A DNA stretch of 64,000 nucleotides from Leptodactylus fallax (taxonomy: Eukaryota; Chordata; Amphibia; Anura; Leptodactylidae), in assembly GCA_947044405.1 (NCBI GenBank), contig CAMRHE010000167.1, positions 1,533,001-1,597,000 of the forward strand, read 5' to 3'. The position numbers were made by a program, and so were the translations under genes. Below, piece by piece: positions 38,301-46,000 of this stretch (position 1 is its first letter; every line of letters begins with the position of its first letter). The notes below the pieces were generated by a model. That model saw only the letters and a program-made list of their open reading frames with translations. It was not told where the DNA came from and made no database searches.

Positions 38301-41300
38301 CATTGCAAGATGTAAGTTAGTGCTCTACTAATATCTTGCTCATTGACCCTGCATCAACTGCTGCCCAGTATGTGAAACATTATCCCCTCAGAGACGATGG
38401 TGGAGGGATCTCCAAGGAGCAGCAGAGGATAGAGGCATGTGATCTGTAACGTTCTACAATAGGAGGAGGGGGAGAGGTGGTACATTAGTAAATGACTGAT
38501 GTTACTGAATGCTACCCATTTGCATATCATGATCTGAAAACCCTTCTAACCAATCAGTACTAGCTTTCACAAGTGCAACACAACTATAATCGGTGACTCT
38601 AGCTGAACTCCATTGCCTATTGGAGTCTGAAGCAATCTAAAATCCACCTCTTGTCTCATCTTAGGTACAGGTTGCTGCTTTATTTCCCATGCTTTAACCT
38701 GCAGCTTTGCTTTGTTCAGATTTCCTTTGCAATAGGAATCAATTAATATAAACTAAATACATACTGTATAGACCATGAAAGAAAACAGGAATATTGTTAG
38801 GCCTACCCTACAGATCTCCACACGGTTTGCCGCCTCTTCCATCTCTTCCCTGAGTGCATCAGCCTTGGCTCCAGAGGGTTGCAGGTTGCTGGACATCCCG
38901 GACGACTTAGCAGATTGCTGCCACCTGCACATGACAAGGGGCATGTTCTCAAAAACAATGTTATGACAGCCTCAATGTTTCATGTCTATGAGCATCCCAC
39001 TAATTACCCCAGTCTCACCTTGCTAATTACGAGGCTTTGTTTTCAGCCATTGTGTCCTGATGCTATTCTCCTACCTGCAATATCTAAGATGCTTAGTTTC
39101 CTTTTAAGCAGAGTGACTCACCTCCGCAGTAAAGCGCCAGCTTCTCCGTACGCTTTATTATGTCTCATCCAGTGGAAGATTCTGTGAGTCACTCGGGACC
39201 TGAGCTGTTCATACGTGGAACATAAAAGTCGGCCATAATGGGTAATCTGGACCTTACTTCTTGGAAATATTATATAAGCTATGGATCCCAATGTGTGGCA
39301 CTTTATAGAAATCAAGTAGGCCAAGTCATATGCATATATTTAGACCCCATGATGTATTCCATGCACAGAGGAGAAGGCCTAGGACAGCAGAGACAAAAAT
39401 TGGGGCCCCCTTTCCTGGAGCTAGTTCACACTAACAAATCTCTGATCAACCAAGCACAAACAGGTCCAGAAGCTTCTTGACTCCCCACACCCTTGTTTGG
39501 ATTACTTGAAGACAGATGTGCCCTATGCAACTGACCACAAATACGTCAGACTGACCCATTATGGAATGTAGTATTCTCTGTATAAACACTGAGCCAGCAG
39601 GGGGCAGCGGTGACAAATCATTTTACAAGTTAATTCCTATTTTACTAAGGGATGTGATATTGTAAAGGAAATGCCATCATGTTATGATCAGTCAGGGTCT
39701 GACCTCTAGATTCTCCTAGATCCTGAGAATGAAGAGTCACCAGTGTTGCGGTCCCTTCTATGTTTCTCCAGCGGCCCGGCCACCTGGCAATGCAGGGACC
39801 TGTAGCCGACCCCATTCAATTGATTCCTGCACAATGGATTGCCAGAGCACCACCATGCAGGGTATAATAGTGAAGGGGCCACAGACCCTCATTCTCAAGA
39901 TTGGTGACATTGATTCCAGGGGTCTGTCTTCCATTGGTCATAAAATGGTGGCATATACCTAGGCCAGGGGTCAGCACCTACAACTCCCAACATGCATATT
40001 TGCTTTGTTGTTCTCAAAGAAGTGAATGGCGCCTGCTGGGAGTTGTAGTATAACAGTATCTGACGTGCCCCTGTCCTAGACATGTGTCATCTCTTTAATA
40101 AAATGAAAATACTGCTTTAAATTTGCATAGAATATCAAATAGCTTTTTAAGTTTATAGCTGTACATGTTCTATACTGATTAGAAGATACATCATGTCTTA
40201 AGATCCAAAGGGCAGTTAGAAAAACTATGAAAGCAGCTTTGGATGTGACTAGAGACAAGAAAACTAGTAATCAGTGCAAGATAAATAAAGCAAGGTATTT
40301 GCAAAGTTATCTTACTTTATATGTAAGATTAGATACAAAATGATGGTGATACGTCTCTTTGGCAACAAAGATGCAGCGATTTACCTTGCTCTAGAAGAAT
40401 CCATGTCTAAGACTAATTTGGCTAAGTGCTTCCTCTGTTTTTGGATATTGGGGATCTCCACCTGAAATAGTTAAGACATAGGAATCAATAAGGGGACATA
40501 TGGAAAGCTCTAGCTATGAAAGGGATTGTCCAAGCCTGGATATTGATGGCTTATCCTTAGCATAGGTCTACAGTATTAGACTTGTGGGGTCCGACACCAG
40601 GCACCTTCCTCAATCACCTGTTGTCAGCACAGTGTATGGAGCCGGTCGCAGGCAGATTCTGTATACTGTGTAGTGGCCATGCCGGGATACTATTGCTAAG
40701 CACAGGCCACCAATATCGAAGCTTGAAACTCTGTGATAACTGGTGGATTAACAAAGCAATATGGACATTATAAAATATGGGTGGAGTTACCTTTATGGGG
40801 AGGGACCAATCTAAAGAGCCATCCCTTTAAAAGGGAACGCCACATTTATTGATCATCTTTTTTAATTTTAGATATCAGCAGTTGTCCAAGATTGCAAAAG
40901 TTACCAATGTGATCTACTGACATGTATCGATGATCTACCTGAAGGCCATGTTGAATTGGAGTTTCCCTTTAAAAATGTCTCCAATTTGGATTAAAACCAC
41001 AAATCTATGACTGTCTTTATTTTCTGATTGTAGATTTTTTTTTAATTCTATTTCCAGTCCATGATTATAGGGGTGGCCATCTCGCCTGGGCTTCTTGCTC
41101 TGCTCTGTTAACAGCATTTAGGTGATCTGCTTTACAGCAGTCTCATGGCCAAAGCCAGCAATTGTCTGGAGCCGACTCAGTGAGGTCTATGGGAGAGTTT
41201 TCTAGACATGCTCTGTGCAAAGAGGGGGGCGTAGATACGATGTGACATCATCTGTTGTCAGTAGTGATGTAATGATGGCTCAGTGGTGAGATCTATAGAG

Positions 41301-43779
41301 GTGTTATCTTCTATTGTAATATTGTCTGTGATGTAACAGAATTGACTGTGATGTAACAGAATTGGCAAGTGTCAATCTATTATTAGGCTCAGTGACCAGT
41401 GTGAAAATTGCAACATATTGTACTTTTTAAAAAATATAGTGAAAATTAAAAAAAATATAAAAAAAAAAAAAAAAATGTAAAAAACAATATGAACTTGTTT
41501 TAAAAAATAAGTCTTTTTTTGGTGACACATTCCCAGGAGAAAGCTCTATATTTGTCATGCTTTATAATAAGTGTGTATATCCGCCACGTACCTCTGAGAG
41601 TACAAACAGCGGCTCCACCACATCCCTCTCTACCTCCTGCTCGAAGTGGATGAGCTCCTGCGCTAGTTTGTCCTCCGCTTCCCCGCACAACTTCAGCATC
41701 TTCCTAAAGCGGAACAAGAAAAACCAATTTAGAAAACCAGAGCACTCATCGCAGCGTACATAACTGCTCACTGTAGTGAAAAGTGCTGGCAACAAGAGGG
41801 AGGATAAAGGAACGGTAACAACAATCTGCCAGTCTCACCCAAGCAAAGAGTCATCCCCTAAGACAGCCGATCCCTCCATGAGACACTGCGCCAAGGTTAT
41901 GAGAGGTAACTTTTTCTGGCGGAAGAAAAACAGAGAAAGAGATAAGAAAAGGGTAACTTGGTTATAATATTGAAATGCAATGTGTGCCTAAACCGTAGCT
42001 TCGTATCAGCAATTTGAAAATACTTATCTGGATTTACGACATGATGTCTGATTCTCCAGTTACATTCAAAGCTGCATTTACGTTTCTACTAAGCTTAGCT
42101 GAGCTTCCGTAATCACCTGCGTCAGGTGTAAATAGTCACCTCCCCAGTGCACTTAGGAAGGACGTATACTACAGATACTTGAGAAGCAGAGGGAAATGCA
42201 GCTAGGAATACTGAATGCAGCTCTGGATGTGACTGCAATCTGATTTTCCTCTGTAAGTATGATATAGGAAGAGAAAGCTACATGTGGGACGTCACTGACC
42301 TGCTCCTAAGATGTAACATCCTGTAGGTAGAAGTGGAGGTGGTAAATGTATACCTGTGACTGGTCTTGTTATGGGGGTACTGCATCTGGTATCAATATGG
42401 GGTCATTGTGACTGACCCCCATTTTAAAAGCAGTGTGTGTGTCCTACACTGTTAGAGGAGTACTGTGGTTGGAGGCATTGCATGGCCTGCACCCAAATGA
42501 CGGCATTGAGGACTGCACAGGGGCACTGTATTCAGCACTTTTATAGCAGTACTAAGGACTGCCCTATTATGGGAGCACTAAGTTACTGCACCATTATGGG
42601 GTCACTGTGGACTGCACTATTATGGGAGTACTGAGTACTGCACTGTTATGGGAGCACTGTGTACTGCATCATTATGGGACCGCCGATGACTGCACTGTTA
42701 TGGGGTCACTGTGTACTGCACTATTATGGGAACACTGCAAACTGCACTGTTATGGGAGCACTGAGGACTGAACTGTTATGGAAGCACTGAGGTCTGCACT
42801 GTTATGGGAGCACTGAGAACTGCTTTATTATTGGGGTACTGAGGACTGCACTGTTATGGAAGTACTAAGGACTGCACTGTTATGGGAGCATTGAGGACTG
42901 CACTGTTATGGGAGTAATAAGGACTGCACTATTATGGGAGCACTGTAGACTGCCTTATTATTGGGGTACTGAGGACTGCACTTTTATGGAAGTACTAAGG
43001 ACTGCACTGTTATGGGAGCATTGAGGACTGCACTGTTATGGAAGTACTAAGGACTGCACTATTATGGGAGCATTGAGGACTACATTGTTATGGGAGTACT
43101 AAGGACTGCACTGTTATGGGAGCACTGAGGAGAAAAACCATTAAGGAGGAATTGAGGACTGCAACATTATGGGGGCACTGTGGTCTGCAAAATTATGGGG
43201 GCACTGTGCCCATCACTGTTATGATGGCACTTTTGCTAGCACTGTCGTAGGGGCACTGTGGCATGACTTGTTATGGGAGCATTTTTGCCTGTACCGTTAT
43301 GGGGGCACTATGACTACAGACTTACCGATCTTTTATCCGTGTCTGTTCCTTGCTGGCCTTGTAAACATGCTGTAAGTTTCTTGTGGGTGCTGTGGGTGAC
43401 CTGCTTAACCAGCTCCAGACGTTTCTCAACCTGCAAGGGAACAGGAAAGTGAATGAATAAGCCTCCAACTCCTAATTTAAGATTCTGTGGGGGTGACCTT
43501 ACCATTAGGTGACCCCATTATGTCATATCCCAACTGCTTGTACAATCCTTGTGTCAACTTTGCAGACCTGCCCCGGTGCTGAAGACCCCAATATTGATAG
43601 AGGTCCCATTACATTGGTAGTAGCTGCAACCTGCCAGACTGATGGACCACTGACATTTTTGTACATAGCCACAGATCTGAACAAGGAGGGATGTGTGTGT
43701 GTGTGTGTGTGTGTGGGTGTGCAAGAGAGGAACACTCACCTGTAATAGATCTTCACTCAGTACCTCTGTCTTCTCAGCT
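11238..43779 (-). CDS. ARHGAP44: ARHGAP44 (RICH2) BAR-RhoGAP protein, exons 2-21
   Basis: Twenty exons give a continuous frame closely matching vertebrate ARHGAP44. Exon 1 is outside the window. Numbering assumes 18 residues there. The product (about 793 residues) has an N-terminal BAR domain (to about 245) that binds and bends membranes, a RhoGAP domain (about 255-445) with the arginine finger in GLFRVAPS (Arg291), and a proline/serine-rich tail with PxxP motifs such as RPTPKPRQRPSLPPP that suit SH3 partners. It ends SESTAL, a class I PDZ ligand. In mammals the protein stimulates GTP hydrolysis by Rac1 and Cdc42 and acts at dendritic spines, filopodia and recycling endosomes, with the PDZ ligand binding Shank3. 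All 19 internal junctions keep phase. No stops or frameshifts were found, so the gene looks functional. Possible alternative exons at 18901-19332 and 14485-14536 are listed separately. It is convergent with the small membrane-protein gene at 3-8 kb. Confidence 0.97.
11381..14814. other. Intron 20 of ARHGAP44
   Basis: Holds the candidate 52-base exon at 14485-14536, a dispersed foldback repeat copy near 13045-13260 and otherwise unique AT-rich sequence. Open frames here lack coding character. Confidence 0.5.
14485..14536 (-). CDS. ARHGAP44: Candidate alternative 3' exon of ARHGAP44, 52 bases
   Basis: A very strong pyrimidine tract (about 14540-14585) ends in ctcgcag, and a good donor CCTG|gtaagc follows after 52 bases. 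Spliced to exon 20 it would complete GCC (Ala), add Val and meet TGA, so the protein would end MSTAV in place of the 46 residues of exon 21. The stop lies about 44 bases from the next junction, near the limit for escaping nonsense-mediated decay. It could instead be a decoy or poison exon. No conservation data are available. Confidence 0.35.
14815..15162 (-). CDS. ARHGAP44: ARHGAP44 exon 20 (SH3-ligand-rich tail)
   Basis: A 348-base exon between gtccatag and gtaagtag. It encodes SKKLAPVPPKITYTQTGAVS through GDSMST, residues 632-746. It contains the conserved blocks PSPVSLSPTPPSTPSPYGLN and KSRPTPKPRQRPSLPPPQPP, which are SH3-ligand-like. Confidence 0.96.
15313..15446 (-). CDS. ARHGAP44: ARHGAP44 exon 19 (tail)
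   Basis: A 134-base exon between attttgcag and gtacattt. It completes a Ser codon from exon 18 (or the cassette exon) and encodes TLKGKELSPVSGPKGSPSTG through EQSPHSLRK, residues 587-630. Confidence 0.93.
16943..18508 (+). mobile_element. Tc1/mariner element B, about 1.57 kb
   Basis: A second, different Tc1 family inserted in ARHGAP44 intron 19. The inverted ends read (C/T)AGTCATGGCCAAAAGTTTTG at 16943 and its complement at 18508. TA flanks are at 16941-16942 and 18509-18510. The transposase is on the plus strand, opposite to ARHGAP44. Internal similarity to elements A and C is limited to the transposase motifs. Confidence 0.95.
17316..18331 (+). pseudogene. Tc1 transposase with one frameshift (element B)
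   Basis: ATG at 17316 (MVISKETRAV) and stop after CKY at 18331. The N-terminal DNA-binding half is open to about 17740, where a single-base deletion after GAC TGG shifts the frame. The second half then continues without a stop in another frame. Catalytic motifs visible across the frames are the SDE block near 17760, FQHDGAPCHKA and [10 protein letters not shown]. Length would be about 338 residues. Only this one lesion was found, so the copy is inactive but young. Confidence 0.9.
18509..18900. other. Unique intronic block next to the cassette exon
   Basis: About 300 bases of complex, non-repetitive sequence immediately downstream (in ARHGAP44 sense) of the cassette exon. It holds two AP-1-type sites, TGACTCA at 18622-18628 and TGAGTCA at 18635-18641, and an 80-codon sense open frame (18613-18852). 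It resembles a conserved intronic flank of an alternative exon. Confidence 0.35.
18901..19332 (-). CDS. ARHGAP44: Candidate in-frame ARHGAP44 cassette exon, 432 bases
   Basis: Lies in the intron between exons 18 and 19. A pyrimidine-rich tract ends at tacag (19333 side) and the donor is ACTAG|gtaatt. The exon starts by completing a split AG|C serine codon, has 143 further open codons and ends in AG, exactly the phase exons 18 and 19 require. It adds 144 residues rich in Pro and Ser, with PxxP motifs such as SLHPHPPKAPPSAKP and QTLPPSPPKLD, matching the character of the tail. A TAA follows the donor immediately, so the open frame ends precisely where splicing predicts. I do not recall this segment in the main mammalian isoform. 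Alternative splicing is inferred. Confidence 0.7.
19333..22846. other. Intron between exon 18 and the cassette exon
   Basis: Contains the small hAT MITE at 20724-20881, a dispersed foldback repeat copy near 22440-22560, and otherwise unremarkable sequence. No further exon with matching phase was recognised. Confidence 0.45.
20724..20881. mobile_element. hAT-type MITE, 158 bases, with 8-bp TSD
   Basis: Ends CAGGGGTAGGCAACCTTC and the approximate complement GAAGGTTGCTGACCTCTG. A perfect 8-base target duplication TTCTAAAC lies at 20716-20723 and 20882-20889. The interior is palindromic around 'actacaactcccagcatgc'. It is non-autonomous. Confidence 0.9.
22847..23062 (-). CDS. ARHGAP44: ARHGAP44 exon 18 (proline-rich tail)
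   Basis: A 216-base exon between cccccatag and gtaagatc. It encodes MGVRVMDTSWVARRGSSLVR through QPGPERT, residues 515-585. It is proline/serine-rich after the conserved start and ends in phase 2 (AG). Confidence 0.95.
23063..24361. other. Intron 17 of ARHGAP44
   Basis: About 1.3 kb without exon candidates. The part near 23640-23790 resembles degraded MITE sequence of the type at 36651-36956. Nothing else was recognised. Confidence 0.4.
24362..24379 (-). CDS. ARHGAP44: ARHGAP44 exon 17, 18-base microexon
   Basis: Only 18 bases between ttgtccatgcag and gtaagatg. It splits two codons and encodes LRKIQ (509-513), giving DG-LRKIQ-SMGV as in mammalian ARHGAP44. Its length is a multiple of three, so skipping removes six residues without a frameshift. 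Confidence 0.92.
25146..25507. repeat. Foldback element FB-A, copy 1
   Basis: An imperfect palindrome of about 360 bases. The left arm begins GACCTTTCACCACTTCCACC and the right arm ends with the complement GGTGGAGGTGGTGAA-like sequence. The centre carries a second inverted pair around CTACTGTCACGTGGG and CACCTGACAGTAG. It is the same family as 26625-26996 and 46001-46380. Confidence 0.8.
26625..26996. repeat. Foldback element FB-A, copy 2
   Basis: A palindromic copy of the same family, with ACCTTTACCACCTCCTCC on the left and GGAGGTGGTGAATGG on the right, and internal CTACTGTCAGGTAGG with its complement. It is about 1.1 kb from copy 1 in the same intron. Confidence 0.8.
27609..27789 (-). CDS. 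ARHGAP44: ARHGAP44 exon 16 (linker)
   Basis: A 181-base exon between tgttaacag and gtatagca. It encodes IEFNVTGNYGSPVHTNHNAN through LEFYKKD, residues 449-507. The segment RRPLSVATDNMMLEFYKKD is typical of ARHGAP44/ARHGAP17. Confidence 0.95.
27923..28014 (-). CDS. ARHGAP44: ARHGAP44 exon 15 (RhoGAP end)
   Basis: A 92-base exon between ccgtgtag and gtgagtgc. It encodes NITEMMTTVSLQIVGIIEPI through DWFFPG, residues 418-447, closing the GAP domain. Confidence 0.95.
28424..28537 (-). CDS. ARHGAP44: ARHGAP44 exon 14 (RhoGAP)
   Basis: A 114-base exon between ttatttcag and gtcagtga. It encodes YVIKFLSKLTEYQDANKMTP through WPQAE, residues 380-416. It includes NKMTPSNMAIVLGPNLL, the conserved RhoGAP segment that contacts the GTPase. 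Confidence 0.96.
28685..28765 (-). CDS. ARHGAP44: ARHGAP44 exon 13 (RhoGAP)
   Basis: An 81-base exon between tgctatag and gtaagtgc. It encodes IQDQDKRLQALWNACEKLPK then SNYNNF, residues 353-378. Confidence 0.94.
28766..29877. other. Intron 12 of ARHGAP44
   Basis: Contains a dispersed hairpin repeat near 28880-28980 and the 93-98-base tandem repeat at 29244-29700, described separately. Confidence 0.5.
29244..29700. repeat. Tandem repeat, period about 93-98 bases
   Basis: About 4.7 units starting GCAGAATAGTGAGTGCAGCT (at about 29244, 29337, 29433, 29530 and 29628). Units differ by a few substitutions and a 4-5-base indel (TAATG). Related inverted sequence lies at about 29070-29130. Confidence 0.9.
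29878..29959 (-). CDS. ARHGAP44: ARHGAP44 exon 12 (RhoGAP)
   Basis: An 82-base exon between tgtttcag and gtgagttt. It encodes ALKSYLRELPEPLMTFELYE through IQAS, residues 326-351. LKSYLRELPEPL is the most conserved RhoGAP signature after the arginine finger. Confidence 0.96.
30139..31398. mobile_element. Non-autonomous hAT element, 1.26 kb, 8-bp TSD
   Basis: Termini CAGGGGTAGGCAACC and GGTTGCCGACCCCTG are inverted. A perfect 8-base duplication CACTAGAC flanks it at 30131-30138 and 31399-31406. No transposase frame is present. A palindromic element is nested inside at 30916-31150. The short hAT MITE at 20724 shares the same end sequence. Confidence 0.93.
30916..31150. repeat. Foldback element nested in the hAT element
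   Basis: A 235-base palindrome bounded by TGGATTCATTTTAAAGATGA and its complement. Each arm itself contains a nearly perfect small hairpin (tttaaagatgaga/tctcatctttaaa, at 30925-30951 and about 31115-31143). Confidence 0.85.
31534..31645 (-). CDS. ARHGAP44: ARHGAP44 exon 11 (RhoGAP arginine finger)
   Basis: A 112-base exon between cctccag and gttagttg. It begins GLFRVAPSASKLKKLK, where Arg291 is the catalytic finger of RhoGAP domains, and ends at DPHAIA (residue 324). Confidence 0.95.
33257..33760. repeat. TTAA-bounded foldback element FB-B, 504 bases
   Basis: Starts TTAAAGGGAATCTGTCAGG and ends with the approximate complement CCTGACAGATTCCCTTTAA. The arms share the block with CTAAACCACCCAC and GGGGTTTAGTGTC and are inverted over about 100 bases. 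The middle (33420-33640) is unrelated and GC-richer. Confidence 0.88.
33780..34073. mobile_element. hAT-like MITE relic
   Basis: Ends CTGGGGTCAGCAACCTC and GTTGCTGACCCCTG, with internal 'ctcccagcatgc' and 'gcatgctgggagctgtagt' blocks in inverted order. No clear target duplication remains. Confidence 0.7.
34430..34620. repeat. Dispersed repeat, second copy at 5545-5775
   Basis: Shares GTGGAATGCACT, the GGGGTTCTGTTC block, and a GAGCCTCGG block followed by a CATGAG end with 5545-5775 in the same order. An old interspersed element of unknown class. Confidence 0.65.
36070..36197 (-). CDS. ARHGAP44: ARHGAP44 exon 10 (BAR-GAP link, RhoGAP start)
   Basis: A 128-base exon between ccttccag and gtaggaca. 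It encodes AWIEKPSFGKPLDEHLTVSG through CGMQEE, residues 246-287. The FGKPLDEH segment opens the RhoGAP fold, just upstream of the catalytic arginine. Confidence 0.95.
36198..37644. other. Intron 9 of ARHGAP44
   Basis: Holds the Harbinger-like MITE at 36651-36956 and a dispersed hairpin repeat copy near 37130-37210. No exon candidate was found. Confidence 0.45.
36651..36956. mobile_element. Harbinger-like MITE with TTA flanks
   Basis: Inverted ends GGCC...GGCC, beginning GGCCGGAGCCCAACC and ending CACTACGTGGGGCC. TTA occurs on both sides (36648-36650 and 36957-36959), the size and sequence of a PIF/Harbinger duplication. The interior has 'tccgcagcggaa' and TTTTTTGAAAA palindromes. There is no coding frame. 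Confidence 0.6.
37645..37726 (-). CDS. ARHGAP44: ARHGAP44 exon 9 (BAR)
   Basis: An 82-base exon between tcctgcag and gtgagtat. It encodes LIEVQAEYHRKSLALLQAVL then PQIKAQQ, residues 218-244, the last BAR helix. Confidence 0.95.
37823..37891 (-). CDS. ARHGAP44: ARHGAP44 exon 8 (BAR)
   Basis: A 69-base, phase 0-0 exon between cctttag and gtaagctg. It encodes DQLSADMYSFVAKEIDYANY then FQT, residues 195-217. Confidence 0.95.
38807..38924 (-). CDS. ARHGAP44: ARHGAP44 exon 7 (BAR)
   Basis: A 118-base exon between tgtgcag and gtaggcct. It encodes WQQSAKSSGMSSNLQPSGAK through RVEICR, residues 156-194. It includes the loop and the strongly acidic helix LREEMEEAANRVE. Confidence 0.95.
38925..40384. 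other. Intron 6 of ARHGAP44
   Basis: About 1.5 kb with a small hAT-like element at 39965-40073. No exon is missing between exons 6 and 7, because their split Arg codon joins correctly. Confidence 0.5.
39965..40073. mobile_element. Small hAT-like MITE
   Basis: Ends CAGGGGTCAGCACC and GACGTGCCCCTG with internal 'acaactcccaacatgc' and 'tgctgggagttgtagt'. The flanks ACCTAGGC and TCCTAGAC match at 6 of 8 bases, an eroded target duplication. Confidence 0.65.
40385..40461 (-). CDS. ARHGAP44: ARHGAP44 exon 6 (BAR)
   Basis: A 77-base exon between ctatttcag and gtaaatcg. It encodes VEIPNIQKQRKHLAKLVLDM through SSRA, residues 130-154, followed by a split Arg codon. Confidence 0.94.
40462..41591. other. 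Intron 5 of ARHGAP44
   Basis: About 1.1 kb ending in an A/T-rich stretch (41400-41520). No recognisable element or exon. Confidence 0.4.
41592..41703 (-). CDS. ARHGAP44: ARHGAP44 exon 5 (BAR)
   Basis: A 112-base exon between gctttag and gtacgtgg. It encodes KMLKLCGEAEDKLAQELIHF through LSE, residues 93-129, an amphipathic helix of the BAR dimer. Confidence 0.95.
41839..41915 (-). CDS. ARHGAP44: ARHGAP44 exon 4 (BAR)
   Basis: A 77-base exon between ttccgccag and gtgagact. It encodes KKLPLITLAQCLMEGSAVLG through LL, residues 67-91, with a split Gly codon into exon 5. Confidence 0.94.
42430..43315. repeat. 26-base minisatellite in ARHGAP44 intron 3
   Basis: About 34 degenerate units of ACTGCACTGTTATGGGAGCA plus CTGAGG. 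A five-unit block is repeated at 42823 and 42951 (offset about 130 bases), showing a higher-order step. The array ends just before exon 3. Confidence 0.9.
43326..43430 (-). CDS. ARHGAP44: ARHGAP44 exon 3 (BAR)
   Basis: A 105-base, phase 0-0 exon between cccttgcag and gtaagtct. It encodes VEKRLELVKQVTHSTHKKL through GTDTDKRS, residues 32-66 of the BAR domain. Confidence 0.95.
43691..43716. repeat. GT dinucleotide microsatellite
   Basis: A (TG)n run of about 13 units with one interruption, within 25 bases of the exon 2 donor on the intronic side. Confidence 0.9.
43740..43779 (-). CDS. ARHGAP44: ARHGAP44 exon 2 (BAR)
   Basis: A 40-base exon between tttctttcag and gtgagtgt. It completes an Arg codon and encodes AEKTEVLSEDLLQ, residues 19-31, the start of the BAR domain. 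A GT repeat lies just downstream in the next intron. Confidence 0.93.
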
Positions 43780-44495
43780 CTGAAAGAAAAGGTGATGCAT
43801 TAATACTATTGCTATATACTATGTAACACACCCCCATAAACCACACTGATAACCCATTGCAAGTTCCATACAAAGACCCCCATTCATGCATCAGTAAGGG
43901 TCCCTGTGGTCGAACCCTATCAAGCAGACATTCTACCCCCCATATTCTATACATCAGGAATGAGTTGCATTTGTTAAAACCTCAGAAAATCCCTTATCAT
44001 AATGCAAAGATGTCCTAATAGATTGTTACAATGTATCAGTGCAGATACAATGTATCACAGAGGATTGTCTAGATTGCATATAATTGTATCAAACCCTGAG
44101 CTGAGAATTACTAAATCTAGATTCATACCGGCGCCTGTATTGCATTCAAGGATTCCGTCCCCGAACCCAATTAAAAAATGAGGAGAAAAAAAAAGTTCTG
44201 CCTGCATTATAGTCTATGCGGTCCACGGGTAACCGTTTTTTAAGCGGGTTAGCTTACCGAACGCTAGTAACCGTATGCATGTGCCCACTCCGTGGTGAAA
44301 TGGCACAGATGCGGCACATGGATAACATCCGGTGCTGCCCATGCCTCTGTAGACCCATTCACTTCATCTAGTGAGCCTGGGCTGCAAAACAGACAAATAT
44401 AGGACTTGTCCTGAGTTTTTCCATGAGCTCACTGTCGTATACACAGGCCTGTGATAATACATGGGTGTGTGTATGGGGCCATAGAGATGATTGGG

Positions 44496-44693
44496 TCAGT
44501 GAATGAGTAAGTGTGCTAAAAACATGGCTAGCATACTGACAAAGCACCCAGTCATGTGTACAGAGTCTAAGGTTGGTTTTCTTTGGGCGACAACAAGTTT
44601 TCCAATAAGAAGACACACGAAGAACACAAGGAAGCTGTAGAAAGTTGTCAAGTCTTTCTCTATCCAATGGCTGATTTCTTTAGCGTAGTCCAT
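44496..44693 (-). CDS. Possible small membrane peptide ORF
   Basis: ATG at 44693 with G at -3 and G at +4. It opens MDYAKEISHWIEKDL, then a hydrophobic stretch FYSFLVFFVCLLIGKLVV long enough for a membrane helix, then a basic turn AQRKP. The frame runs 65 codons, and only the first 45 look protein-like. A relatively GC-rich, CpG-containing block lies upstream at about 44940-44995 (minus-strand sense). It is not recognised. It could be a small gene in the ARHGAP44 intron, an exon of another transcript, or chance. Confidence 0.25.
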   Translation of the reverse strand: MDYAKEISHWIEKDLTTFYSFLVFFVCLLIGKLVVAQRKPTLDSVHMTGCFVSMLAMFLAHLLIH

Positions 44694-45179
44694 CACACTC
44701 CACCACTATGTCAGTAACCACTGCCAGTTGTTAGTAAATATTTCTAATATGGCAGTAAGTATAATAGTACAGGGTAGGTGATGTGAGTGCTGTGCCCTGC
44801 TCCTGCCACCTTCACCTAGCACCGCCTGCCGGGGATGGGAAGTGCAGCATTTCCATGAATTGTTACCGGGTTGTGTAAATATGAAGACATGACGGTTAAG
44901 GGAAATGTCATCAATCTGCAGTCTATAAACACACTGCTCCAGAACCACTGCTGTCACTGACACACACAACGCCCGCACGCGAGGGAGGGAGGAAGTCTCT
45001 ATTAATATTAAAGTGTAGAGAGCTCAGACACTTGTTCAGCCAATTAGGAGACCCCTGAGAAAGAGTAAAAACATGGCCATGTCTGCAGGGACCGACACAG
45101 ATGGCTCTGAGATGGCCCTGTCCTCACTAACATCATCACATTATAGGACAGGTCACTGCCCCCCGCAAGATCAGCACTC

Positions 45180-45620
45180 TTCTCTGCTGAAATACTCTGG
45201 GCTGCTGGAGAGCCTTTGACTCTGTCTGTGCAATCCCACAAAATCAGCATACTATTCTCCTGAAATACTCTGGGCTACTGGGGACTCTCAGTCTGTGCAA
45301 TCCCACAAAATTAGCACTCTTCTCTCCTGAAATACTCTGGGCTGCTGGAGAGCCTTTTATTCTAAGTATGTGCAATCCCACACAATCAACATACTATTCT
45401 CCTGAAATACTCTGGGCTGCTGGAGAGCCTTTTATTCTAAGTATGTGCAATCCCACACAATCAACATACTATTCTCCTGAAATACTCTGGGCTGCTGAAG
45501 AGCCTTTGACTCTGTCTGTGCAATCCCACAAGATCAACATACTATTCTCCTGAAATACTCTGGGCTGCAGGGGACCCTTCCACTCAGTCTGTGCAATCCC
45601 ACAAGATCAGCACGCTCCTC
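45180..45620. repeat. Tandem repeat, period about 70-75 bases
   Basis: About six units containing CCTGAAATACTCTGGGCTGC and a TGTGCAATCCCACA block. Two adjacent units around 45366-45500 are nearly identical. Degraded relatives extend to about 45960. Confidence 0.85.
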
Positions 45621-46000
45621 TCCCGAAATACATAGAAGAATCTGGGTCCTTATAGCAGCACAGAATATGTTTCAGTTTGTAATCTTCCACACTGTAAGCC
45701 TGAAATACTCTGTGCTGCATGGGGATTCTGTTACTTCCACATTAGGTCTACGACCTCCTACTTGCCGCCAATCTTCTCCTCACACTGTGACTCTTCTGCT
45801 GTCACATTCAGCTTTGTTCCCACTAATATAAGTGATATATCACTACTCCTCCTCATTACGCTCTTCTTCATAAATACTCTGTGCTGCTGTGGGATTCTAC
45901 TGCTTCTACATTAGGTCTATGACCGTTCTCCTCCTCACTTCTTCACACATCTGCTGTCACATTCAGCTTTGTCCCCACAAGCATAATCACATCCTTCTTC

